Of a stretch of 15,990 bases of DNA, positions 7,437-15,902 are shown piece after piece. Position numbers and translations under genes: made by a program. This stretch comes from Lachnospiraceae bacterium. Lineage in GTDB: Bacteria; Bacillota; Clostridia; Lachnospirales; Lachnospiraceae. Where the stretch lies: assembly GCA_900770225.1 (NCBI GenBank), contig CAAGJU010000212.1:1-15990 (forward strand), given 5' to 3'. The notes beneath the pieces are model-generated. The model was not told where the DNA came from, made no database searches, and worked only from the letters and a program-made list of their open reading frames with translations. Each line of letters begins with the position of its first letter. The stretch's first letter is position 1.

Positions 7437-7519
7437 CAGGTCATTCATCCGCGACATTGCTGTTCACTGTAAATTGCGCTGTCCGCCTGACTTTCCATCA
7501 GGTCATTCATCCGCGACAT
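7437..7519. repeat. direct repeat: duplicated recF 3' end
   Basis: A perfect 21-bp repeat occurs at 7437-7457 and 7499-7519, 62 bp apart. The right copy encodes the last RecF residues VADE and the stop; the left copy repeats the same bases in the spacer just before the gyrB ribosome-binding site. Weaker similarity continues beyond the perfect part (GACAG[TC]GC and CAGG elements on the minus strand), so the unit looks like a diverged tandem duplication of about 62 bp. Confidence 0.8.
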
Positions 7520-8585
7520 GGCCATCCACAATATGAAAAGCACTGTCTACCTGAAATTTATTAACAATCAGATCATCCATACCCGTACAGGTAATGAAGG
7601 TCTGTACATTTTTCATATTCGACAGAAGCATTCTCTGCCGCCCGCTGTCCAACTCGGACAGCACATCATCCAGCAGAAGCAGGGGTGAATCACCCGTGAT
7701 TTCCTTCAGGAGATCGATCTCCGAAAGCTTCAGAGAAAGTGCCGCGCTTCGCTGCTGTCCCTGTGATCCGTAATGACGGATATCAATGTCTCCGATCTTC
7801 ACCAGAAAATCATCGCGGTGCGGACCCGCCGTCGTCGTCTTCATACGGAGGTCACGCTCACGGTTCGCGGTTATTTTTTCCGCGAAATTCTCCTCGGTGA
7901 CATCGGGTTCATAGGAGAGACTGATTTTTTCCTTGCCGCCGGTGAGATTCGCATGGATATCCGCGACCACAGGATTCAGTTTTTCAATGAATTTTCTTCT
8001 CTCTCTGATCAGCGGAATGCCATAGCGGACAAGCTGTTCATCCCAGATATCGACCGTTCCCTCCAGCTCCCGCCGGAAGGGGATTTCCTTCAGCAGGGCA
8101 TTTCTCTGTTCAAGAACTTTGTTATATGCTGTCAGAGAAGAGATATAGACATGATCCAGCTGGCTCAGCTCGCTGTCCATAAAGCGCCGCCGGTCGCCAG
8201 GACCATGCTTGATGATATTCAGATCCTCCGGCGAAAAAAGAACGAGATTCACTCTGCCGTAGATGTCCGCCGCTCTTCTCACGGGAAGGCCATCGACAGC
8301 AGCGCCTTTTTTCCCCGACCGCCGCAGGTGCATATCGATTTTGTGGGATACCTGATTTCTGCTGTAATACAGGCGGAGATGCGACTCATTCTGTCCGAAC
8401 CGGATCATCTCCATATCACGGCTTCCCCGGTGCGACTTGGTCGTCGCCAGCATGCAGACAGCTTCGAGAATATTTGTCTTTCCCTGCGCGTTATCCCCGT
8501 AGATCACATTCGTCCCCGGTGAAAAATGCATCTGCAGTTCTTCGTAGTTTCTGAAATCTTTCAGTTCGAGGGATTCTGCGTACAT
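7503..8585 (-). CDS. recF: DNA repair and recombination protein RecF
   Basis: SMC-like ABC ATPase that binds gapped DNA and helps load RecA with RecO and RecR at stalled forks. The 360 residues have the normal length. Walker A is GDNAQGKT at 30-37, the ABC signature SQGQQRS at 274-280, and Walker B LLLLDDVLSELD at 302-313; AGPHRDD (253-259) is also typical of RecF. The start ATG lies 25 bp inside the end of the S4-domain gene, so the two are translationally coupled, as is common in this operon. An A/G-rich stretch (GAAGGGAAAG) precedes it, a modest ribosome-binding site. The stop codon lies within a repeat that recurs before gyrB. Confidence 0.97.
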   Translation of the reverse strand: MYAESLELKDFRNYEELQMHFSPGTNVIYGDNAQGKTNILEAVCMLATTKSHRGSRDMEMIRFGQNESHLRLYYSRNQVSHKIDMHLRRSGKKGAAVDGLPVRRAADIYGRVNLVLFSPEDLNIIKHGPGDRRRFMDSELSQLDHVYISSLTAYNKVLEQRNALLKEIPFRRELEGTVDIWDEQLVRYGIPLIRERRKFIEKLNPVVADIHANLTGGKEKISLSYEPDVTEENFAEKITANRERDLRMKTTTAGPHRDDFLVKIGDIDIRHYGSQGQQRSAALSLKLSEIDLLKEITGDSPLLLLDDVLSELDSGRQRMLLSNMKNVQTFITCTGMDDLIVNKFQVDSAFHIVDGHVADE

Positions 8586-8785
8586 ACCTGAATTTCTTTC
8601 CCTTCAAAGGCAAAAACGTCTCCCTCTCTGAGTTTTCTGCCTCTTCTCGTCTCAACCTCGTTATTGACCAGCACCTGTCCGTCCAGAATGGCCTCCTTGG
8701 CTTCGCTCCCCTCATCGACAAGTCCGGCCAGCTTCATCGCCTGCCCCAGACGGATAAATTCATCACGGATCATGATCTGCTTCAT
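8561..8785 (-). CDS. yaaA: small S4-domain RNA-binding protein (YaaA/RlbA family)
   Basis: This 74-residue protein is essentially one S4 domain: an N-terminal stretch MKQIMIRDEFIRLGQAMKLA, then GLVDEGSEAKEAILDGQVLVNNEVETRRGRKLREGD, the S4 RNA-binding core. Its place between dnaN and recF is the conserved position of Bacillus yaaA. S4 domains bind structured RNA, and the family has been linked to ribosome biology, but no precise target follows from the sequence. AGAGGT lies six bases before ATG. Its last 25 bp overlap recF in another frame. Confidence 0.9.
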   Translation of the reverse strand: MKQIMIRDEFIRLGQAMKLAGLVDEGSEAKEAILDGQVLVNNEVETRRGRKLREGDVFAFEGKEIQVCTQNPSN

Positions 8786-8843
8786 GGATCTACCTCTGTC
8801 CTTACGGATATATTCATCACGGATTGCACCCAGCCTGATATCA

Positions 8844-9953
8844 TCAGCCTCTGTAAATATTGACAGGCAGGATCAGATAGACATACGTCTCGTCATCATT
8901 GCGGATAAAGCAGGGCGCCTTCGCATTGATGAAATACAGGCTCACGGTCTCATCATCGATGACCTTCAGCGCATCGATCAGGAATTTCGGATTGAATCCG
9001 ATGGTGATGTCTTTGCCGGTCTTTTCAATATCGATCTCATCCTGCATGGCGCCGATGGCCGTCTCAATGCCGATCTCCATCCTGTCATCCGTAATATTGA
9101 GGACAACGGGCATCTTGTCCGACTCGCGCACCAGAAGAGAAGCACGGTCGATACATCCCATAAACGCTGTCCTGTTCACATTGACCTTTGTCTCATATTC
9201 ACTGGAGAGCATCTGATCAATGCGGAAATACTCCCCGTCGATCAGGCGGGATAGAATCCTCGTGTTCTCCAGTTCGAACTGCAGATAATTTTGAGAAAAA
9301 TAAATGGTGACGAGGTCATCATCCTCTCCGCTCAGAATTCTGGAAATCTCATTCAGTGTTTTTCCGGGAACGACAACCTTTTCATCCGGACAATCATCCC
9401 TGAGCGGCAGATTTCTGATGGCGATTCTGTGTCCGTCAAGAGATACGACCTTCAGTGTATTGTTCCGGACTTCAAAGAGTTCACCGGTCATCATCTTGTT
9501 ATTCTCGTTGACAGCGATAGAAAAAATCGTCTGCCGGATCAGCTCACGCAGCGCAAACTGAGAGATTGTAATGCTGTCTTCTCTCTCCACCACCGGTAGA
9601 GCTGAAAAATCCTCTCCGGAATTACCGGGAATATCAAACTTGGATTTGCCGCAGGTGATCTTCGTGACATAGTTATCATCCGTTTCCAGGATAACCGTAT
9701 CTCCGGCAGGCATTTTTCTCACGATATCAGAAAAGATCTTCGCATTCAGTGCTACGGATCCTTTTTCAATGATCTCGCCTTTTACGATGGTTTCTATTCC
9801 TAGTTCCATGTCGTTGGACGTGAACCGGATCTGATTGAATGACGCATCGATCATGATGCATTCCATCACAGGCATTGTGGTTTTGGAAGGAACCGCGATC
9901 ATTACAGTGCTGATACTGGCTGCAAGATCCTTCTGGTTGAATGATAATTTCAT
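8844..9953 (-). CDS. dnaN: DNA polymerase III beta subunit (sliding clamp)
   Basis: Ring-shaped processivity clamp that tethers the replicative polymerase and many repair proteins to DNA. The 369 residues match the family and span three clamp domains: MKLSFNQKDLAASISTVMIAVPSKTTMPV opens domain 1, GYxEDFSALP-type sequence (GNSGEDFSALPVV, about 114-127) ends it, and the final YVYLILPVNIY is the usual clamp C-terminus that lines the partner-binding pocket. AAAGG lies nine bases before ATG. It follows dnaA across a 250-bp spacer holding DnaA boxes, so its transcription may come from the dnaA promoter and also respond to DnaA. Confidence 0.98.
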   Translation of the reverse strand: MKLSFNQKDLAASISTVMIAVPSKTTMPVMECIMIDASFNQIRFTSNDMELGIETIVKGEIIEKGSVALNAKIFSDIVRKMPAGDTVILETDDNYVTKITCGKSKFDIPGNSGEDFSALPVVEREDSITISQFALRELIRQTIFSIAVNENNKMMTGELFEVRNNTLKVVSLDGHRIAIRNLPLRDDCPDEKVVVPGKTLNEISRILSGEDDDLVTIYFSQNYLQFELENTRILSRLIDGEYFRIDQMLSSEYETKVNVNRTAFMGCIDRASLLVRESDKMPVVLNITDDRMEIGIETAIGAMQDEIDIEKTGKDITIGFNPKFLIDALKVIDDETVSLYFINAKAPCFIRNDDETYVYLILPVNIYRG

Positions 9954-10203
9954 ATGGTGCCGCCTTTCGATAGAGCAGAAAGAATAATAAATAAATTCTT
10001 ATTCTTCATCTTCATCTCTGTGAAATTGTGGAAAAGTCCCGGGAAGACCGGTTGTTACTGGCTTTTTCCATGTCTATAACCGTGTCAGTTCAGCCGTTAA
10101 AAAATGTGGCTGAATTGTGGAAGAAAATCATCCACCTGATATCCACCCTGTTTTCATCCACAGAACGGATAAAATGTGGATAAATGTTCAGCAACAGTGG
10201 ATA
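9954..10203. other. dnaA-dnaN intergenic DnaA-box cluster and candidate unwinding element
   Basis: A perfect DnaA box TTATCCACA lies on the minus strand at 10175-10183. Near matches are TCATCCACA (10154-10162, plus), TTTTCCACA (10027-10035, minus) and TCTTCCACA (10116-10124, minus), with more TCCAC cores at 10130-10204. Next to the 10027 box is a GC-rich block (10037-10052), and on the dnaN side an AT-rich stretch at 9983-10012 with AGAATAA/TTATTCT arms. Boxes, GC block and AT-rich DNA in this order match the basal unwinding system known from Bacillus, so this is the likely melting half of oriC. A hairpin TTCAGCC/GGCTGAA lies at 10089-10114. Confidence 0.72.
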
Positions 10204-11547
<1,344 letters not shown>

Positions 11548-11671
11548 ATCGATAATTGCTCCGATTTGTATACTGTCTGTCTTCAGCCTGTCGCTTTGCT
11601 GTTTCAGGGGCTTCGCATCAGGTAGTCTTTTTTCCTATTATAAAAGCGGAAGGTTTCCGACTGTCTTTTTT

Positions 11672-11700
11672 ATTCTACATTGTTTCACGGTTTTTAGCAA
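11672..11700 (-). promoter_or_regulatory. candidate dnaA promoter
   Basis: On the minus strand TTGCTA (11695-11700), 17 bases, then TAGAAT (11672-11677). The start would be near 11665, giving a leader of roughly 120 bases. A perfect DnaA box lies about 50 bp upstream of the -35, so autoregulation by DnaA is plausible. A second TATAAT occurs at about 11636-11641 but without a good -35. Confidence 0.6.
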
Positions 11701-11952
11701 CGAGATAATAAGTCTGCCAAACAGATGGTCACCCGGTCATCAGACACCTGTGTGGATAACGTGGAAGAATCGCTGATATTTTATCATCGTGTTAAAAGCC
11801 GCCTGAAATCGTCGAAATTCAGGAATTCGGAAAAAATCTGACAAAATATCAACGCCATTTCCGTGAATTATCAACAATTCATCAACAATTTTGTTGATAA
11901 ATTACGTTAACTTCGCTTCACATAAATATCTGATGTCTTTCTGAAAAACTTC

Positions 11953-11981
11953 TTGACGCGGTGGACAGCATTTCATATAAT
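11953..11981 (+). promoter_or_regulatory. rpmH promoter
   Basis: TTGACG (11953-11958), 17 bases, perfect TATAAT (11976-11981); start near 11988. It lies about 50 bp from the outermost DnaA-box pair and drives the right arm of the origin region. Confidence 0.85.
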
Positions 11982-12107
11982 CAAAACGATGTTCACTATG
12001 CATATATGGCGATGCGGGCCTGATTTATATGATTGACGGGCCTTAAGTTGAATAATTCGTCTCGCCGCCGTAGAGCGGTATGTTGAGAAATAAAGGAGGT
12101 GTTTCAG

Positions 12108-12239
12108 ATGTCGAAGATGACATGGCAGCCTAAGAAGGTTGATAAGAGAGTCCATGGTTTCCGTGCGAGAATGGCTTCCAAGGGAGGCAGAAAAGTTCTT
12201 GCAAGAAGACGTGCCAAAGGCAGAAAGGTTCTTGCCTGA
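12108..12239 (+). CDS. rpmH: 50S ribosomal protein L34
   Basis: A 43-codon gene, too short for most ORF cut-offs, encoding the small basic protein of the large ribosomal subunit. It reads MSKMTWQPKKVDKRVHGFRA at the start and ends GRKVLARRRAKGRKVLA, the unmistakable L34 pattern (TWQPKK, HGFRARM, GRKVLARRRAKGR). The length is one residue short of the usual 44. A very strong AAAGGAGGT (12092-12100) lies seven bases before ATG. It is the first gene of the right arm, with its own promoter at 11953-11981 and a terminator immediately after it. Confidence 0.97.
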   Translation: MSKMTWQPKKVDKRVHGFRARMASKGGRKVLARRRAKGRKVLA

Positions 12240-12287
12240 GAACGGAGCCCACTGAACGGGTTTTTCAGAATCAGAGAAGTAAGCAGA

Positions 12288-12317
12288 GGGCCGCAGTATT
12301 TTTACTGTGGCCCTTTG
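12288..12317 (+). terminator. intrinsic terminator between rpmH and rnpA
   Basis: The stem GGGCCGCAGT/ACTGTGGCCC (12288-12313, one G-U pair) encloses an A/T loop and is followed by TTTGTT. The T-run is short, so some read-through into rnpA is likely. Confidence 0.75.
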
Positions 12318-12322
12318 TTAGT

Positions 12323-12374
12323 GTATAAGTCCGTCGCATGAGCACGCAGTGTGAAGTGTCGCGTAGACTTATAC
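12323..12374. repeat. 52-bp inverted repeat in the rnpA leader
   Basis: Perfect 9-bp arms GTATAAGTC (12323-12331) and GACTTATAC (12366-12374) enclose a GC-rich interior with weaker inner pairing (CGC/GCG and CAC/GTG). It lies between the rpmH terminator and the rnpA ribosome-binding site. The ATAAGTC/GACTTAT arms recur in the palindrome after jag. Confidence 0.6.
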
Positions 12375-12396
12375 AGCTCTTACCAGAGGAAAGAAA

Positions 12397-12741
12397 ATGG
12401 TATTTTCAGAGAGTCTGAAGAAAAATGATGACTTCCGCAGAGTTTACCGGCAGGGAACATCAGCGGCTGACCGCTACCTCGTCATGTATGTGCTGGCAAA
12501 CAATACCGGAAGAAACAGAATTGGCATTTCTGTGAGTAAGAAAGTGGGCAACAGTGTCGTGCGCCACAGGCTGACGAGACTGATCCGCGAGGCTTACAGA
12601 TTGCGGGAAAGTGATTTTTCCAGAGGACTCGATATGGTTGTTGTCGCAAGGGTGGCGTCACGGGATCACGGTTTTCAGGATATTTCGTCATCGCTGTATA
12701 AACTTGCGGAGAGACACCATATTCTGGAGGATAAAGCGTGA
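12397..12741 (+). CDS. rnpA: ribonuclease P protein component
   Basis: Small basic protein that assists the RNase P RNA in removing 5' leaders from pre-tRNA. The 114 residues are of normal length. The N-terminus ESLKKNDDFRRVYRQG and the central basic helix KKVGNSVVRHRLTRLIREAYR (the RNR motif) are diagnostic. AGAGG lies seven bases before ATG. Its stop codon overlaps the GTG start of yidD by four bases (GTGA), so translation of the two is coupled. It may be expressed by read-through of the rpmH terminator or from an unseen promoter in the 157-bp gap. Confidence 0.96.
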   Translation: MVFSESLKKNDDFRRVYRQGTSAADRYLVMYVLANNTGRNRIGISVSKKVGNSVVRHRLTRLIREAYRLRESDFSRGLDMVVVARVASRDHGFQDISSSLYKLAERHHILEDKA

Positions 12742-12968
12742 AAGTCAGAGACACGGGGAAATTTGTGATGATCCGCGGCATTCGCCTTTATCAGAAGTAT
12801 CTGTCTCCGCTGAAAGGCGGAATCCGCTGTCCGTATATTCCATCGTGTTCACAGTACGCGGTGGAGGCAATTGCCAAATACGGTGCGATCAAAGGAGGAA
12901 TGCTGGCGTCGTGGAGAATTCTGAGATGCAATCCTTTTTCACACGGCGGGTATGATCCGGTTCCTTAG
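12738..12968 (+). CDS. yidD: membrane protein insertion efficiency factor YidD
   Basis: Small membrane-associated protein that helps YidC-dependent insertion. In its 76 residues the family blocks are present: IRLYQKYLSPLKG (15-27), CPYIPSCSQYA (31-41) and CNPFSHGGYDPVP (64-76), with Cys31, Cys37 and Cys64 conserved. The start is GTG: GGAGG at 12726-12730 lies seven bases upstream inside rnpA, and no nearer ATG has such support. The gene overlaps rnpA by four bases and its stop codon touches the ribosome-binding site of yidC, so rnpA-yidD-yidC is a tight operon. Confidence 0.95.
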   Translation: MKVRDTGKFVMIRGIRLYQKYLSPLKGGIRCPYIPSCSQYAVEAIAKYGAIKGGMLASWRILRCNPFSHGGYDPVP

Positions 12969-12979
12969 GAGGAAAAATA

Positions 12980-14416
12980 TTGGAAATCTTTTTGAGTCAG
13001 TCGTCGATGCCAATCATCAAATATGTAGCCTGGCTTCTGGGCTGGCTGATGAACGGCATCTACATCGTTCTTGACAAGATCGGCACGCCGAATATCGGTA
13101 TGTGCATCATTATTTTTACCATTATTCTCTATGTGGCACTTACACCGATCCAGGTTAAGCAGCAGAAGAGTTCCAAGGTGATGAGCCTGATACAGCCGGA
13201 GCTCACAAAACTGCAGGAGAAGTACAAGGGTAAGACAGACCAGGTATCTCAGCAGAAGATGAACGAGGAAATGATGGCGCTGTACAGCCAGTACGGCGTA
13301 TCGCCTACGGGAAGCTGTCTGCCGCTTCTGATCCAGATGGTCATCCTCTTTGCCCTTTATCAGGTCATTCTTTATATTCCGGGCTACGTGAGCGGCATTA
13401 AGAATATTTTTTCTGGACTTGCTGCCAACATCACCGGAACTTCAGGCTATTCCGATACACTGACGCAGTTTATCAGTGACAACAAGATCCGTCTGAGCGG
13501 CAGCGGCGATATGACACAGAACAGAGTCATTGACCTTCTGTATATGCTCAAGCCGACACAGTGGGCCTCTCTGAAGGGTCTGTTTCCGGCACTTGCAGAT
13601 CAGATCACAAGCACGGCTGCGCAGGCAGAGCGGATCAACAGCTTTATCGGCATCAACATCACCGAGACGCCATGGGATGCTATCCGGGGCGGATTCAGTG
13701 GTCTGGTTTCAGGACAGGGTATCTACAATCTGCTTCTGCTGATCGTAGGTATCGGCATTCCGGTTCTCGCATGGTTCACGCAGTGGATCAACGTCAAACT
13801 GATGCCTCAGCAGGCAACAGCCGGTTCCAATGATCAGACATCCAGATCCATGAGTGCGATGAACAACATCATGCCGCTGTTTTCCGCATTCATCTGCTTT
13901 ACCCTGAATATGGGTATTGGTATCTACTGGATCGTCGGTGCGGTTGTCCGTGGCGTGCAGCAGATCATCATCAACCGGAGCATGAAGATCGATCCGGAAT
14001 CGATGAAGAAACAGGCTGATGAGAAGCGCCAGAAGAAAGAGCAGAAGCAGAAAAATTATGTGGAAAACGTCACACAGGGAGCCCGCACGAATGTGAAAAA
14101 GATTCGCAGCAGTGCCTCTGAGACGGGCTATGTGGATTCTTCTGCATTCTATAAGAAAGCCGGCGATGTTAATCCCGACAGTCTGACAGCCAAAGCAAAC
14201 ATGGTTCTGGCTTTTGATGAGAAGAAAGAGACTGAGAGGGAAGAGAAGAGACAGAAGGCGGCTCAGCGTCGGGAAGCCAGAAGAAATGCTGACAGGTCCG
14301 GAAAGGCTGATGCCAGTCAGAATTCTGCTCCGTCAGAAAATGAAGCAGCAGAAACGAAGGAGTCATCCACGGACGGACAGGATACATCGGCTAAAGATAC
14401 GGAAGCTGATCAATAA
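12980..14416 (+). CDS. yidC: membrane protein insertase YidC (Oxa1 family)
   Basis: Inserts and folds membrane proteins, alone or with Sec. The 478 residues show five membrane segments at about 11-33, 41-58, 113-134, 248-268 and 297-329, an external loop of roughly 110 residues between the third and fourth, and a highly charged C-terminal tail (337-478) likely to contact ribosomes. There is no lipobox, unlike Bacillus SpoIIIJ. The start is TTG, chosen because AGGAGG (12968-12973) lies seven bases upstream; an internal ATG at codon 10 would cut into the first segment. Tyr51 stands where the hydrophilic-groove arginine of SpoIIIJ and E. coli YidC is expected, five residues before the conserved Pro. 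Confidence 0.95.
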   Translation: MEIFLSQSSMPIIKYVAWLLGWLMNGIYIVLDKIGTPNIGMCIIIFTIILYVALTPIQVKQQKSSKVMSLIQPELTKLQEKYKGKTDQVSQQKMNEEMMALYSQYGVSPTGSCLPLLIQMVILFALYQVILYIPGYVSGIKNIFSGLAANITGTSGYSDTLTQFISDNKIRLSGSGDMTQNRVIDLLYMLKPTQWASLKGLFPALADQITSTAAQAERINSFIGINITETPWDAIRGGFSGLVSGQGIYNLLLLIVGIGIPVLAWFTQWINVKLMPQQATAGSNDQTSRSMSAMNNIMPLFSAFICFTLNMGIGIYWIVGAVVRGVQQIIINRSMKIDPESMKKQADEKRQKKEQKQKNYVENVTQGARTNVKKIRSSASETGYVDSSAFYKKAGDVNPDSLTAKANMVLAFDEKKETEREEKRQKAAQRREARRNADRSGKADASQNSAPSENEAAETKESSTDGQDTSAKDTEADQ

Positions 14417-14624
14417 ACATCGTATTGTGTCGACTGCGGGAATCGCGCTGCTACGAAGGATTAAGACTTAATACAGTGAACCACATACTGTATAGATCTA
14501 CACTCCGCTTTTTGTGCTATATGCTCCCACATCGCTACAGTACTTTATATGTTGTGAATGATAAAACTACTTGTGTATCGTTGGTACAGATACACGTAAA
14601 CAGATATTTGGAGGAATGTAAATC
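14417..14624 (+). other. yidC-jag spacer with small hairpins
   Basis: This 208-bp gap holds no gene. It has IRs ATACAGT/ACTGTAT (14471-14493) and GTGTATC/GATACAC (14573-14595), the latter about 15 bases before the jag ribosome-binding site, and ATTAAGACTTAAT at 14460-14472. CTACAGTACTTTAT (14535-14548) matches 13 of 14 bases of a site upstream of fumA. No terminator or convincing promoter is visible. Confidence 0.4.
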
Positions 14625-15695
14625 ATGGATTTTCGTCAGTTTTCCGCAAAGACGGTAGACGAAGCGATCACCAGAGCCTGCATTGAGCTGGGTCTTTCAA
14701 GTGATCGTCTGGAAATTCAGGTTATCAGTGAGGGCAGTTCCGGATTTCTCGGCATCGGAAGCAAGCCGGCTGTCATCCAGGTGCGTGAAAAAGAAGCACC
14801 TGTTGAAGTAAACGCAGATGCAGATGAAGAGAGTGCTTCTGTAACGTCAGAGGAAAAAGAAACCGGAAAAGACAGCAGTGCAGATGTAAGCGCAGCAGAA
14901 AAGGCTGTCGTTTCTGCAGAGAAGCCTGTAGAAGCCGGTAAAGAAACTGCTGAAGAAAGTCATGAGGACAGCAGTGTTAATCATCAGGAAGCCGGCGCAG
15001 AGGATGCGAAGGATGCATATTCAGACAGGCATTCTTCAGAAAATCGTTCTTCAGCATCCGGCAGCGTATATGAACCTTCCCGCAGAGAAGGCAGAGCACC
15101 GGAAAAAAGAAATGCCGGAAAAAACAGTAATTCCGGGGCCAGAGAAAAGGCAGCACCTTCCCGTCCGGAGCACGAGGAGAAGCCCATCGCAGACCACAAT
15201 GATGAGGAAATCGCAGCGATGAAAGCATCTGCTGAAAAATTCCTCAAGGATATTTTTGCAGCGATGGAGATGACGGTTCAGGTGACCATGGAGTACAGCC
15301 ATGAAGAGAGAAGCCTGAACATCGATCTCGAAGGCAATGATATGGGCATCCTGATCGGCAAGAGAGGTCAGACGCTTGATTCTCTGCAGTATCTCGTATC
15401 TTTGGTGGTCAACAGGGAGCAGAAAAACTACGTCCGTGTGAAACTCGATACCGAGGATTACCGCAGACGAAGAACCGAGACACTCGAGAACCTGGCAAAA
15501 AATATTGCCTATAAGGTGAAGAGAACACATCGTCCGGTGTCTCTCGAGGCGATGAATCCCTACGAGAGAAGAATCATTCATTCGGCACTGCAGAACAACC
15601 GCTATGTGGAGACGCACAGCGAAGGCAACGAGCCTTACCGCTATGTGGTTATCACACCGAAGAAGCGCAGTGACCGGGATGAGCAGGACTACTGA
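14625..15695 (+). CDS. jag: Jag/KhpB-type RNA-binding protein (Jag_N, KH and R3H domains)
   Basis: SpoIIIJ-associated RNA-binding protein, normally encoded beside yidC. The 356 residues comprise a Jag_N domain (1-52, with GFLGIGSKPA), a long acidic, Glu/Ser/Ala-rich linker (about 55-195), a KH domain with LIGKRGQTLDSLQ (GKRG at 245-248) and an R3H domain with NPYERRIIHSAL (R315-x3-H319). The linker makes it much longer than the Bacillus protein of about 200 residues. In streptococci the relative KhpB works with KhpA in RNA binding and cell-division control, which may apply here by family. GGAGG lies 10 bases before ATG. A strong terminator follows. Confidence 0.95.
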   Translation: MDFRQFSAKTVDEAITRACIELGLSSDRLEIQVISEGSSGFLGIGSKPAVIQVREKEAPVEVNADADEESASVTSEEKETGKDSSADVSAAEKAVVSAEKPVEAGKETAEESHEDSSVNHQEAGAEDAKDAYSDRHSSENRSSASGSVYEPSRREGRAPEKRNAGKNSNSGAREKAAPSRPEHEEKPIADHNDEEIAAMKASAEKFLKDIFAAMEMTVQVTMEYSHEERSLNIDLEGNDMGILIGKRGQTLDSLQYLVSLVVNREQKNYVRVKLDTEDYRRRRTETLENLAKNIAYKVKRTHRPVSLEAMNPYERRIIHSALQNNRYVETHSEGNEPYRYVVITPKKRSDRDEQDY

Positions 15696-15770
15696 TCCTG
15701 ATAATCCGCAGAAAGGTAAGGCAGCTGCGGCGTAAAAGTACAGTTGTAAGGCATAACCGGAATATGGGAA

Positions 15771-15800
15771 GCGGCAGCGGATACTCGCTGCCGCTTTTAT
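15771..15800 (+). terminator. intrinsic terminator after jag
   Basis: Perfect 9-bp GC-rich stem GCGGCAGCG/CGCTGCCGC (15771-15794) followed by TTTTAT. It is the clear end of the rnpA-yidD-yidC-jag transcription unit. In many Firmicutes mnmE follows jag; it does not in the remaining 190 bases. Confidence 0.93.
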
Positions 15801-15803
15801 CAT

Positions 15804-15831
15804 ATGATACAGGTGTCATAAGTATGATAAC
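15804..15831. repeat. dispersed repeat, copy 2 (partner at 640-667)
   Basis: Same orientation on the plus strand as copy 1, with 24 of 28 bases identical and core GTGTCATAAGTATGATAAC. It directly precedes and shares its right end with the 79-bp palindrome at 15824-15902. Confidence 0.6.
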
Positions 15832-15902
15832 AGTGTCAATAAGTCATTCACCCACTTTTGCACAAGTGCAACGTGGGTGATGACTTATGACACTGTTATC
15901 AT
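15824..15902. repeat. nearly perfect 79-bp palindrome after jag
   Basis: Left arm 15824-15855 (32 bases) pairs with right arm 15873-15902 (30 bases) with only two single-base bulges, A and T, in the left arm. The tip TTGCAC-AA-GTGCAA (15858-15871) also pairs. It lies about 25 bp after the jag terminator and has no coding capacity or T-tail, so it looks like a palindromic intergenic element rather than a second terminator. Confidence 0.85.

Larger units (their letters stand above)
11548..12107. other. dnaA-rpmH intergenic region, upstream half of oriC
   Basis: This 560-bp divergent region has no gene. It holds a perfect DnaA box at 11751-11759 (TTATCCACA on the minus strand) and a group TTATCAACA (11868-11876, plus), TCATCAACA (11879-11887, plus) and TTATCAACA (11892-11900, minus), which together form an inverted pair with an 11-bp periodic ATCAACAATT repeat. 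AT-rich DNA surrounds it. The dnaA promoter (11672-11700) and rpmH promoter (11953-11981) face outward. Gene direction flips here on both sides, consistent with the origin. The untranslated rpmH leader (about 11988-12107) contains a direct GGGCCT repeat but no known riboswitch that I recognise. Confidence 0.78.

Noticed and set aside
7773..8522. 249-codon plus-strand open frame opposite recF
   Set aside because: Antisense shadow of recF; no ribosome-binding site or recognisable domain.
11868..11900. Short ATCAACAATT repeats as a CRISPR or iteron array
   Set aside because: Only two 11-bp periods and an inverted third copy; better explained as DnaA boxes at oriC.
12000..12107. Riboswitch or protein-binding leader for rpmH
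   Set aside because: The leader has a repeated GGGCCT and a weak hairpin near 12064-12077, but nothing matches a known regulatory RNA.
15051..15803. 250-codon minus-strand open frame opposite jag
   Set aside because: Antisense to the KH and R3H coding region; it runs through the terminator after jag and has no family features.
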